Positions 6,859 to 13,481 of a stretch of 13,481 nt of DNA are shown here, piece by piece. Made by a program: the position numbers and the translations under genes. The DNA is from an uncultured Alcaligenaceae bacterium (GTDB lineage: Bacteria; Pseudomonadota; Gammaproteobacteria; Burkholderiales; Burkholderiaceae_B). The notes beneath the pieces are model-generated. The model was not told where the DNA came from, searched no databases, and saw nothing but the letters and a program-made list of their open reading frames with translations. The first letter of the stretch is position 1. Every line of letters starts with the position of its first letter. The stretch is taken from NCBI GenBank assembly GCA_937952975.1, contig CALFXX010000026.1, positions 1 through 13,481 on the forward strand, given 5' to 3'.

Positions 6859-7654
6859 GGTGCACCTCGCGTTCTTGTGTATCTTGCTGTGTAAACAACA
6901 TATCGTTAATTTTTTCTTCGAGTTCTTTTTCGGCTGCGCTGTCTGAGTGGTGACGCGGCAAGCTGTTGAGTTCAGCCTTCACCTGGCCGGGATGCGGGGT
7001 CAATAGCAAGATGCGATTGCCCAGACGAATCGCCTCAGGAATCGAGTGGGTGACGAACAACACCGTAAAGTGCGTGTCGTCCCACAGCTGCATCAGTTCA
7101 TCTTGCATCTTTCGACGGGTGAGTGAATCGAGTGCCGCGAAGGGTTCATCCATCAACAGAATGTCTGGCTCCATGGCCATACCGCGCGCAATCGAGACGC
7201 GTTGTTTCATCCCGCCCGATAACGTGTGTGGATAGCTATTGGCAAACTTTGAGAGGTTTACTTTTTCGATGTAAGCAAGTGCACGTTCGCGCGCTGCCGC
7301 ACCACGCAACGTACCACTTGCGGTCAGTGGAAACATCACGTTCTCAAGTACGGTTTTCCAGGGCAAGAGCTGATCAAACTCTTGAAACACCATCATGCGG
7401 TCTGGCCCCGGTTTTGTGACGGTGGTGCCTTTTAGTTTGATCGAACCCTCGACGGTGGGCATGTAGCCCCCGACAGCCTTGAGGAGCGAAGATTTGCCGC
7501 AGCCCGAGGGGCCAAGCAGCACAAAGCGATCGGCCTCATAGACCTTAAAGTCAACGCGATAGGTCGCAGTGACCAGATGCTCGGTTGTTTTGTATTGCAG
7601 CGTGACGCCGTCTACTTCGAGTAGAGGAGTCTTGTTTTGGGTGATGTCCTGCAT
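6848..7654 (-). CDS. ABC transporter ATPase, SsuB/TauB (NitT/TauT) type
   Basis: This is the cytoplasmic ATPase subunit that powers the importer. All motifs are intact in the 268 residues: Walker A GPSGCGKSS (48-56), Q-loop FQEFDQLLPW (Gln91), signature LSGGMKQR (145-152), Walker B DILLMDEPFAALD (Glu170) and H-loop VTHS (His203). FQEFDQLLPW and the absence of a long C-terminal regulatory domain fit the nitrate/sulfonate/taurine class. The ATG at 7652-7654 is preceded by GGAG (complement of 7661-7664) at good spacing, one of the clearest ribosome sites in the window. The permease follows with an 11-base overlap. The gene diverges from tsaB across a 134-bp spacer that must hold both promoters; I saw no convincing promoter on this strand. 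Confidence 0.95.
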   Translation of the reverse strand: MQDITQNKTPLLEVDGVTLQYKTTEHLVTATYRVDFKVYEADRFVLLGPSGCGKSSLLKAVGGYMPTVEGSIKLKGTTVTKPGPDRMMVFQEFDQLLPWKTVLENVMFPLTASGTLRGAAARERALAYIEKVNLSKFANSYPHTLSGGMKQRVSIARGMAMEPDILLMDEPFAALDSLTRRKMQDELMQLWDDTHFTVLFVTHSIPEAIRLGNRILLLTPHPGQVKAELNSLPRHHSDSAAEKELEEKINDMLFTQQDTQEREVHHGE

Positions 7655-7728
7655 CGGAGTCTCCAGCTTAGGCGAGCAAGGTTAGCGGAAAACCCACGGT
7701 TCTGTCAGCGTCGGCCCATTTCGACTCG

Positions 7729-7767
7729 CTCTGCGTAACCAAGGCTTCGCAGAGGTTGGAACTCTGC
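7729..7767. promoter_or_regulatory. Overlapping inverted repeats upstream of tsaB
   Basis: CTCTGCG (7729-7735) is complementary to CGCAGAG (7748-7754), and part of the latter, GCAGAG (7749-7754), is also complementary to CTCTGC (7762-7767). The two stems exclude each other. The second overlaps the candidate -35 box of tsaB. An operator for a dimeric regulator is possible; an RNA role would need transcription starting further upstream. Confidence 0.4.
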
Positions 7768-7782
7768 CCAAGCTAATACAAT
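7756..7782 (+). promoter_or_regulatory. Candidate tsaB promoter giving a leaderless mRNA
   Basis: TTGGAA (7756-7761) and TACAAT (7777-7782) resemble sigma-70 boxes with a short 15-bp spacer. The -10 box ends six bases before the tsaB ATG at 7789, so transcription would begin at or next to the start codon. The only SD-like run, AGGGG (7783-7787), is one base from ATG, too close for normal use. Confidence 0.4.
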
Positions 7783-7788
7783 AGGGGT

Positions 7789-9015
7789 ATGACACATATT
7801 TTGGCCCTTGAAACCTCAACGACCACTTGCTCAGTTGCGCTGTTGACCGAGCAGGGCGCGAGTACGACCGTGGTTGAGCGCCAACTCGAGGGCACTGCGG
7901 GCCATGCTGCGAGCCTTTTGCCTATGGTGACGGCCTTGCTTGCTGAATGCGGAGTCGAGCGCGGCTCACTGACTGCTGTAGCGTTTGGTCAGGGTCCAGG
8001 TGCTTTTACTGGCATTCGCGTGGCCTGTGGGGTTGCGCAGGGTATGGGCTTGGCGCTGCAAATCCCCTTGCTCCCTGTTGGGGCACTGCCCGCAGTAGCG
8101 GTGCAGGCGGCGCAGCGTTTGCCACAGCATTTGATTCTTGCAGCGCTTGATGCGCGGATGGATGAGGCCTATTTTGCGGCGTATGTGGATGATGTTGCAA
8201 GCGGGTTGGTCGTTTTGCAACCGCCGGTGTTACTGCCTGCTAGCCAACTGTCGACCTTTATTGAGCAGCGTTTGCCGTTGTGGCGCAAGCGCTCGCCTAA
8301 CGCTCAGGGGGTGTGTTACGTGGGTGAAGGCTGGGGTCTGGCGGGGGCCGCCGCAAGCTTGCCGCTCGGGTGCCTGGCTGACGATCTGTTGGCGCGGCCC
8401 AATGCTCACGCCGTGGCTGTTTTGGCACTTCGAGGCTGGCACACGGGTCAAAGCGTACTGCCTGAACAGGCCGCTCCGCTTTATTTGCGAGATCGTGTGG
8501 CCTTTACTGTCGCCGAGCGTGCGTTAGGTGAGGGCGGTAATCCGCGTGCCTTAGCGCCCGGTCAGGCGGCCCTGGTGCCCATGACAACGGCAGACCTAGC
8601 CGAAGCCCTCGACATCGAACGCGCGGTGCAGTCGTTTCCTTGGACTCTTAAAAATTTTGAAGACGCGCTGGCGGCAGGCTACGAGGCCTGGGTATTACGC
8701 CAGGGGGCTGAGTTGCTTGGGTTTTGTATCGCGATGCAGGCACCTGATGTGGCTCACATTTTGGTGATCGCGGTGTCGCGTGCCCATCAGCGCCAAGGGT
8801 ATGCACGTCAATTATTGGCGCAAATGACGCGAAGCGCACAAGCGCAAGGCGCAGAGGGCTTGCTACTTGAGGTTCGCCCCTCAAATCACGCGGCGCTCGC
8901 TTTTTATGCGCGCGAAGGGTTTAATCAGATTGGTGTGCGCCGCGATTATTATCCTGCGGGTCGCGGCGAGCGCGAAGACGCCCACGTCTTGAAGAAAACG
9001 TTTGATCAATCCTAA
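7789..9015 (+). CDS. tsaB-rimI: Fusion of TsaB (tRNA t6A synthesis) and RimI (S18 N-acetyltransferase)
   Basis: One 408-residue frame carries two normally separate proteins. Residues 1 to about 240 are TsaB, the non-catalytic partner of TsaD in making threonylcarbamoyl-adenosine at tRNA position 37: ILALETSTTTCSVALL at the start, then FGQGPGAFTGIRVACGVAQG. Residues about 262-408 are a GNAT acetyltransferase of the RimI type, which acetylates the N-terminal alanine of ribosomal protein S18: VPMTTADLAEALDIE, acetyl-CoA loop QRQGYA (334-339), EVRPSNHAALAFYAREGF, RRDYYPAGRGEREDAHVL. The linker is a short Pro/Ala/Gly-rich stretch around 247-262. Separate tsaB and rimI genes are often adjacent in proteobacteria, so loss of a stop explains the fusion; the frame is clean with no sign of error. 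A uracil-DNA glycosylase gene starts 15 bp downstream and is probably in the same transcript. Confidence 0.93.
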   Translation: MTHILALETSTTTCSVALLTEQGASTTVVERQLEGTAGHAASLLPMVTALLAECGVERGSLTAVAFGQGPGAFTGIRVACGVAQGMGLALQIPLLPVGALPAVAVQAAQRLPQHLILAALDARMDEAYFAAYVDDVASGLVVLQPPVLLPASQLSTFIEQRLPLWRKRSPNAQGVCYVGEGWGLAGAAASLPLGCLADDLLARPNAHAVAVLALRGWHTGQSVLPEQAAPLYLRDRVAFTVAERALGEGGNPRALAPGQAALVPMTTADLAEALDIERAVQSFPWTLKNFEDALAAGYEAWVLRQGAELLGFCIAMQAPDVAHILVIAVSRAHQRQGYARQLLAQMTRSAQAQGAEGLLLEVRPSNHAALAFYAREGFNQIGVRRDYYPAGRGEREDAHVLKKTFDQS

Positions 9016-9030
9016 GATCCGCTGATAAGT

Positions 9031-9918
9031 ATGACGCCAAGCTCAGATCCTAAGCCCTTGCAATACTCGGCCTTGCAGCTGGCGTGGTTGCATGAGCTCG
9101 GCATTGTCAAGCCGTGGTTGCCCGGGGATACGCGTGCGGTGCCGGCCGTCGAGCGAAACGCCGAGGCTGCGGTAGTGATTAAAAATGAGGTGCCGTCGCA
9201 AACAGCTGCAGCGCCAACAGTGCCAACCGTGCCAACAATAGCAACAGGGCGTGCAGCGACGCGTGGCGCGACGAGCAAACCCCAGCAAGCCCCAGCCCCC
9301 ATGAGTGCGGCGAGCATTGCTGCCATGACGGCATTGACGGCTGCTGCTGCCGCTGCGGCGCCAGATCTAGAGGCCTTAGCGCGTGCGGCCGCTGCTTGTC
9401 AGGCTTGTGGGCTGTGTCGCCAGCGTGACCAAGTGGTGATGGGACAGGGCGTGACGCAGCCCGCTATTTTGGTGATTGGTGATGGCCCGGGCGAGCAAGA
9501 TGACCGCAAGGGACTGCCCTTTATGGCTGAATCGGGCGCGTTGCTCGATCAAATGCTGGCAACGATAGGGAGTGCGCGTACACGAGATGTCTATCTGACT
9601 AATTTAGTGAAATGCCGCCCTCCTGGAAACCGGCTTGCGCTACGCGAAGAAATCGCGGCGTGTCAGTCGTACCTGGTGCGTCAGCTTGAGTTATTACGCC
9701 CCTTCAGCATCTTGGCATTGGGGCGCGTTGTTGCACAAACACTGTTGAATACAGACGAGCCGTTGCAAGACTTGCGCGGCCGGATTCATGAAATTGACAT
9801 AGCGGGGCAAAAAATCCCCTTGGTTGTGAGTTATCACAGCGGCTATTTATTAAACCACCCCGCAGACAAAGCAGCAGCCTGGCAAGATTTGCAGTTGCTG
9901 CGTACGCTACGGCGCTAG
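9031..9918 (+). CDS. Uracil-DNA glycosylase family protein, family-4-like with Fe-S cluster
   Basis: This enzyme class removes uracil from DNA, starting base excision repair. The 295 residues divide into an N-terminal stretch typical of betaproteobacterial members (LQLAWLHELGIVKPWLP), a low-complexity Thr/Pro/Ala linker (about 45-115) and the catalytic domain (about 117-295). The four cluster cysteines fit family 4: Cys123 and Cys126 (CQACGLC), Cys195 (KCRPPGNR) and Cys211, with Cys129 extra. Motif A reads GDGPGEQDD (150-158) where GEAPG or GEGPG is usual. Motif B reads SYHSGYLL (His269) where HPAYLL or HPAALL is usual, so the conserved Pro after His is lost. It may be a divergent but active member, or have altered substrate use. 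No clear ribosome site precedes ATG 9031; coupling to tsaB-rimI 15 bp upstream is likely. Confidence 0.88.
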   Translation: MTPSSDPKPLQYSALQLAWLHELGIVKPWLPGDTRAVPAVERNAEAAVVIKNEVPSQTAAAPTVPTVPTIATGRAATRGATSKPQQAPAPMSAASIAAMTALTAAAAAAAPDLEALARAAAACQACGLCRQRDQVVMGQGVTQPAILVIGDGPGEQDDRKGLPFMAESGALLDQMLATIGSARTRDVYLTNLVKCRPPGNRLALREEIAACQSYLVRQLELLRPFSILALGRVVAQTLLNTDEPLQDLRGRIHEIDIAGQKIPLVVSYHSGYLLNHPADKAAAWQDLQLLRTLRR

Positions 9919-9924
9919 GCAGGC

Positions 9925-9994
9925 GGCGATCGTTAGGCAGCGCTTGTTAGGTAGCGCTTGTTAGGTAGCGCTCGTTAGGCAGCGCTTGGTGGGT
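9925..9994 (+). repeat. 14-bp tandem repeat array (four to five copies) at a convergent junction
   Basis: Two identical copies of AGCGCTTGTTAGGT (9939-9952, 9953-9966) are followed by AGCGCTCGTTAGGC (9967-9980) and AGCGCTTGGTGGGT (9981-9994). A diverged copy GGCGATCGTTAGGC precedes them (9925-9938). The palindromic AGCGCT recurs exactly every 14 bp (9939, 9953, 9967, 9981), so any two neighbouring copies can form a 6-bp stem with an 8-base loop. The array starts seven bases after the glycosylase stop and ends about 35 bp before the lplT stop. Period 14 rules out a coding repeat. Confidence 0.88.
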
Positions 9995-9997
9995 TTT
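9967..9997 (+). terminator. Weak candidate terminator formed by the last repeat copies
   Basis: AGCGCT (9967-9972) pairs with AGCGCT (9981-9986) across an 8-base loop, followed by TGGTGGGTTTT. The stem is only 6 bp and the T-run is four bases and displaced, so it is a weak terminator at best for the tsaB-rimI / glycosylase transcript. Confidence 0.25.
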
Positions 9998-10019
9998 AGT
10001 AGCGCCTAATTGGTGCGGC

Positions 10020-10031
10020 GTAGCCGGCTAC
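10020..10031. other. 12-bp perfect palindrome over the lplT stop codon
   Basis: GTAGCCGGCTAC equals its own reverse complement. The lplT stop (complement of 10028-10030) lies within it. A protein-binding site is possible; without a loop it is a poor RNA hairpin. Confidence 0.4.
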
Positions 10032-11362
10032 AGTGCTTTGCCGTGCCCCTCTTGCCCAATTTCAGCAAGCAGCTTGGGGTTTTGTTTCAGGTTGATTTGA
10101 TTCCAACGAATCAGCACCAGCATCATGCCGGCGACTAACACGCCAAAAATTCCGATGATGATGCTAATCGACAGCTGTAGCCACAACAGCACGGTATAAA
10201 TCGCCACCATTAACAAAATATTTAACTGTTCGTTGAAATTTTGTACTGCAATCGAGTGACCCGCCGACAGCAGCACGTGACCACGATGCTGCAGAAGCGC
10301 ATTCATAGGCACAACAAAATAGCCCGAGGTCAGGCCAATCAAAATGAGCAGAATATAGGCTGCCCAAGGAAGCTCGACGCCAAGAATATTGATGGTCCAA
10401 GAGGATTGAACAAAGGGCATCAACAGAACGATAAAGCCCATCGCAACGCCTAGCGGTAAGACCGTTAAAGCGCGTGGCAGAGCGACCCGCCCAGCAAGGA
10501 CTGCGCCGACAATGGTGCCGATGGCAGTGATCCCCATCAAAATCGACGCTTGATCAAGACGGTAGCCTAGATGGCTGCGGCCCCACTCGATTACGATCAG
10601 CTGCAAGGTCGCACCTGCGCCCCAAAACAGGGTGGTGACGGCCAGTGAGATTTGTCCCAGTTTATCTTTCCAGAGAATGAGAACATAGCCCCAAAACGCT
10701 TTCATCAGGCTGAAGGGGTTTTTTTGTTGCTTGGGGTAGCTAATGTGAGTCTTTGGGATCATCAGTGTGCAGACCGCTGCCGCAGCGTAGACCAGCGCGA
10801 TCACCAAAATCGCAGCCTCGGCCGGAGTTTGTACAAAACCACTGAGCCAAGGATGCGTGAGCAACCAACCTGAAACGCTAGGCGACACGAGTACGCCGCC
10901 TACCAGCGTACCCAGAATAATGGACAAAATGGTTAAGCCTTCAATCCAGCTATTACCCTTGACCAGCTGCAGCGGAGGCAGCATTTCTGTGACGATGCCG
11001 TATTTTGCAGGCGAATACGCTGCAGCACCAATCCCCACCAGGGCATAGGCCACGCAGACTAAATTGACTTGCGCACCGGTCGATAAGCCCAAAAAGGCAT
11101 AACAGAACATCAGCGCGCAGCCACTGACCTTGATGGCATTGGTGACAAACATGACTCGACCCTTGGGGTAAGAGTCAGAAATCGCACCGACAAAGGCGGC
11201 AAGCAGCACATATGAGGCGGCGAACCACCATTTCATCATGGGGGCCATCCAGTCGGGGCCGTGCAGCTGTTGAATCAGCGCGATTGCGGCAATAAACAGC
11301 GCATTGTCGGCAAGCGAAGAAAGCGCTTGCGCCGCCATAACGGTAAAAAAGCCTCTGTTCAA
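10028..11362 (-). CDS. lplT: LplT-like lysophospholipid transporter (MFS), TTG start
   Basis: LplT flips lysophospholipids across the inner membrane for re-acylation. The 444 residues are almost wholly hydrophobic, with roughly twelve membrane segments, and match the family start NRGFFTVMAAQALSSLADNALFIAAIAL, the MFS loop between segments 2 and 3 (ISDSYPKGRVMFVTN), and GIGAAAYSPAKYGIVTEMLP in segment 4/5. The start is TTG (complement of 11360-11362): the next in-frame ATG is residue 9, which would cut the conserved NRGF, and an in-frame stop lies about 15 bases upstream. No good ribosome site precedes it. No acyltransferase gene (aas-like) is adjacent. It diverges from smc across 278 bp and converges on the uracil-DNA glycosylase gene. 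A more general MFS function cannot be excluded. Confidence 0.85.
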   Translation of the reverse strand: MNRGFFTVMAAQALSSLADNALFIAAIALIQQLHGPDWMAPMMKWWFAASYVLLAAFVGAISDSYPKGRVMFVTNAIKVSGCALMFCYAFLGLSTGAQVNLVCVAYALVGIGAAAYSPAKYGIVTEMLPPLQLVKGNSWIEGLTILSIILGTLVGGVLVSPSVSGWLLTHPWLSGFVQTPAEAAILVIALVYAAAAVCTLMIPKTHISYPKQQKNPFSLMKAFWGYVLILWKDKLGQISLAVTTLFWGAGATLQLIVIEWGRSHLGYRLDQASILMGITAIGTIVGAVLAGRVALPRALTVLPLGVAMGFIVLLMPFVQSSWTINILGVELPWAAYILLILIGLTSGYFVVPMNALLQHRGHVLLSAGHSIAVQNFNEQLNILLMVAIYTVLLWLQLSISIIIGIFGVLVAGMMLVLIRWNQINLKQNPKLLAEIGQEGHGKAL

Positions 11363-11640
11363 GTGGTGCGTCTTTTAAAAAAGGGTTAAATCCAAAATTA
11401 TCTCGTGGCGCGGCGGTTGTTGGCCCGCTCCACCTCAGTTCGAGTATACCGACAGATCCTTGGGTTTTTACGTCAAGACAAGGCACGCAACAATGCGGGA
11501 TTTTGAGCGAAAAGAGAATGAGGGATTGCCCTTGGTATAGATTGAGGTAGAACAGCCATTCGCGCTGCTTGTCAAGGCTAAATTCACCTCAGGCTGCGTT
11601 ATGATCAGGGGTATTCCACCCCAAATTGTGTCTAAATATT
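11363..11640. other. 278-bp divergent spacer between lplT and smc
   Basis: It must hold both promoters, but neither is clear. For lplT, a GATAAT (complement of 11397-11402) and a TATACT (complement of 11443-11448) resemble -10 boxes; a TTGACG (complement of 11471-11476) lies 22 bp from the latter, too far for standard spacing. For smc, TATGAT is at 11600-11605. No gene, RNA or repeat array is visible otherwise. Confidence 0.4.
11600..11622 (+). promoter_or_regulatory. Possible smc -10 box and short hairpin
   Basis: TATGAT (11600-11605) matches the -10 consensus at five of six bases but lacks a good -35 at 16-18 bp. Just after it, GGGGT (11608-11612) pairs with ACCCC (11618-11622) over a 5-base loop, near where the mRNA would begin. 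It may stabilise the 5' end or be chance. Confidence 0.3.
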
Positions 11641-13481
11641 GTGCGCCTGACCCAGATCAAACTTGCCGGCTTCAAATCTTTTGTCGATCCGACCGTGATC
11701 CCAACCCCGAGCCAGCTGGTTGGCGTGGTGGGGCCTAACGGTTGCGGCAAGTCCAACATCATTGATGCGGTGCGTTGGGTGATGGGCGAAAGCCGTGCGT
11801 CTGAGTTGCGTGGCGAATCCATGCAAGACGTGATTTTTAGTGGTTCAAGTCAGCGTAAAGCCTCGGCGCGCGCCTCAGTCGAGCTGGTGTTTGATAACAG
11901 CGATGGTCGTGCAACCGGACAGTGGGCCAGCTACGGCGAAATCGCGGTGCGCCGGGTATTGACCCGCGACGGCACCAGTAGCTATTTCATCAACAACCAG
12001 CAGGTCAGGCGTCGAGACGTTTACGATATCTTTCTCGGTACAGGTTTAGGTTCGCGCGGCTACGCCATTATTGGCCAGGGCATGATTAATCGCCTGATTG
12101 AAGCCAAGCCTGAAGAATTGCGTGTGTATCTCGAAGAGGCGGCTGGTGTCTCGCGCTACAAAGAGCGCCGACGCGAAACCGAAAATCGTTTGTCAGATAC
12201 CCGCGAAAATCTTGTGCGTGTTGAAGATATTTTGCGAGAACTCGGCTCGCAACTCGAAAAGCTAGAGGGTCAAGCCGAAGTCGCGCGCGAATATCGTGGC
12301 TTGCAAACCGAAGGTGAGGCCAAGCAAAATGCCCTTTGGTTTTTAAAAGAAGCCGCAGCGCAAGAAGAGCGCGATCGTACGCAACAAAATATTGAACGCG
12401 CTCACACCGAGCTCGAAGCGTCAACGGCTGGCTTGCGTGCCAGCGAAGCCGCGCTCGAGTCACGCCGTCAGGCGCATTACGCAGCCGGCGATGCGGTGCA
12501 TGCCGAGCAAGGCGCGTTGTACGAGGCCAATGCCAAAGTCAGTAGCCTTGAAGCTGAGATTCGACACGTCGTTGAGTCGCGTAACCGGGTGCAAACTCGA
12601 CGCGCACAATTGCAAGTGCAAATCACCGAGTGGGAGTCTCAACGCGAGCACTGCCAACAACAAATTTTGGATGGCGAAGATGAACTCGCCACAAGCGCGG
12701 CGCGTTCGGAAGAGGCGCGCGAACTTGCCTTAGCGGCGCAAGCCGGTTTGCCTGAGATCGAAGCGCGCGTCCGCGAAGCGGCAAGTGCACGCGAAGAAAT
12801 GCGTATGACTCTGGCGCGGGTCGAACAAAGCCTGGCGCTGGCGGCTCAAACGCAGCGCGACTCTGATCGGCAGTTGCAAGCGCTTGAGTTGCGCCGCGAG
12901 CGCTTGACGCAAGAATTAAAAGGCGTTGAATCGCCTGATTTGGCTGCGCTTGAGCAACTGACCGGTGACAAAGTGTCCTCAGAAGAGCTGCTCGAAGAGG
13001 CGCAGGGCAAACTGTCAGACCTTGAAGACCGCTTGCCGCAGGCCGATGCTCAGCGCAATCAGGCGCAGCAAACAGCGCTGACTGAAGCCGAGGCCTTGGC
13101 CCGCTTAGACGCCCGTTTGTCGGCTTTAGTACGCCTGCAAGAAGATGTACAAAAGAAAGGAGCGCTTGAGCCATGGCTGGCTAAGCATGAGCTCACCACG
13201 TTGGGGCGTTTATGGCAAAAGCTGCACGTTGAGCCGGGTTGGGAGACTGCCATTGAGGCCGTGCTCAACGAACGCATGACCGGCCTTGAAGTGCGTAATC
13301 TGGATTGGGTGCGCGCCTTTGCGGCTGATGCCCCGCCTTCGCGTTTAGCGTTTTATCAATTGCCGGTTGCCGCCGCAGCGGCTGCGGCGCCAGCGGGCCT
13401 GACGCCCCTCACGTCGCTGTTGCGTATTAGCGACCCAGAATTGCGCACCTTGCTGCAGTCGTGGCTTGGGCACGTGTTCAT
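11641..13481 (+). CDS. smc: Chromosome segregation protein SMC, N-terminal part; 3' end outside window
   Basis: SMC is the ATPase of the condensin-like complex that extrudes DNA loops and helps separate sister chromosomes, working with ScpA and ScpB. The frame runs from GTG 11641 to the window edge without a stop: 613 complete codons, about half of a typical 1,170-1,190-residue SMC. Residues 1-6 read (V)RLTQI and lead into KLAGFKSFVDPT, the standard SMC opening, which favours this start over a TTG five codons upstream. Walker A is GPNGCGKSN (31-39), followed by AVRWVMGE, and the head ends with FLGTGLGSRGYAIIGQGMI and LEEAAGVSRYKERR. A long charged coiled coil spans about 175-510. The hinge starts near 521 (LGRLWQKLHVEPGWETAIEA) and contains an Ala-rich insert, PVAAAAAAAPAG. 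No ribosome site is evident. Confidence 0.95.
   Translation, partial: MRLTQIKLAGFKSFVDPTVIPTPSQLVGVVGPNGCGKSNIIDAVRWVMGESRASELRGESMQDVIFSGSSQRKASARASVELVFDNSDGRATGQWASYGEIAVRRVLTRDGTSSYFINNQQVRRRDVYDIFLGTGLGSRGYAIIGQGMINRLIEAKPEELRVYLEEAAGVSRYKERRRETENRLSDTRENLVRVEDILRELGSQLEKLEGQAEVAREYRGLQTEGEAKQNALWFLKEAAAQEERDRTQQNIERAHTELEASTAGLRASEAALESRRQAHYAAGDAVHAEQGALYEANAKVSSLEAEIRHVVESRNRVQTRRAQLQVQITEWESQREHCQQQILDGEDELATSAARSEEARELALAAQAGLPEIEARVREAASAREEMRMTLARVEQSLALAAQTQRDSDRQLQALELRRERLTQELKGVESPDLAALEQLTGDKVSSEELLEEAQGKLSDLEDRLPQADAQRNQAQQTALTEAEALARLDARLSALVRLQEDVQKKGALEPWLAKHELTTLGRLWQKLHVEPGWETAIEAVLNERMTGLEVRNLDWVRAFAADAPPSRLAFYQLPVAAAAAAAPAGLTPLTSLLRISDPELRTLLQSWLGHVF

Noticed and set aside
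9925..9994. CRISPR array
   Set aside because: The units are 14 bp and contiguous with no spacers, far too short for CRISPR repeats.
11175..11486. 103-residue frame on the - strand overlapping the lplT start
   Set aside because: It enters lplT in another frame and ends there; no family features, so an out-of-frame shadow.
11626..11640. TTG at 11626 as start of smc
   Set aside because: It would add five residues before the conserved SMC opening; GTG 11641 gives the standard N-terminus.
12623..13174. 183-residue antisense open frame inside smc
   Set aside because: It is fully opposite clear SMC coiled-coil coding sequence, and its composition is that of a reverse-strand shadow.

Overview
The window reads as chromosomal DNA of a betaproteobacterium, most likely order Burkholderiales and perhaps an Alcaligenaceae-type genome. 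The reasons are a Bug-family tricarboxylate receptor, a TsaB-RimI fusion, and the run tsaB-rimI / uracil-DNA glycosylase / lplT / smc. Base composition looks moderately GC-rich by eye. There are no rRNA or tRNA genes, no CRISPR array, no insertion sequence and no phage genes. Placement to family is inference.

Left part (1-7654), transport and metabolism. The C-terminal half of an aconitase enters from the left edge. It is followed on the same strand by an orphan Bug-type periplasmic receptor, a secreted DUF3300 protein, a beta-hydroxyacid dehydrogenase and a NitT/TauT-type ABC binding protein. The permease and ATPase of an ABC transporter of the same class lie next, on the opposite strand and converging on the binding-protein gene. 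If the three parts form one importer, its receptor and membrane parts are made from two separate transcripts. The aconitase and the Bug receptor suggest, but do not prove, handling of di- or tricarboxylates.

Right part (7789-13481), housekeeping. A TsaB-RimI fusion (tRNA t6A synthesis plus ribosomal protein S18 acetylation) and a family-4-like Fe-S uracil-DNA glycosylase form a + strand pair. A lysophospholipid transporter (LplT-like MFS) converges on them. Divergent from lplT is smc, which runs off the right edge part-way through its hinge domain.

The most unusual features lie between genes. Both convergent junctions (5918-5991 and 9919-10027) and the spacer after the aconitase (1589-1694) hold short, degenerate tandem repeats of different unit length (12, 14 and 18 bp) that begin at or just after a stop codon. 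The self-complementary hexamer AGCGCT occurs in all three. A 27-bp unit is also duplicated at the start of the Bug gene, creating a tiny in-frame upstream ORF. The tsaB promoter geometry suggests a leaderless mRNA. I saw no clear new multi-gene system; the repeat spacers and the split ABC transporter most merit a second look.
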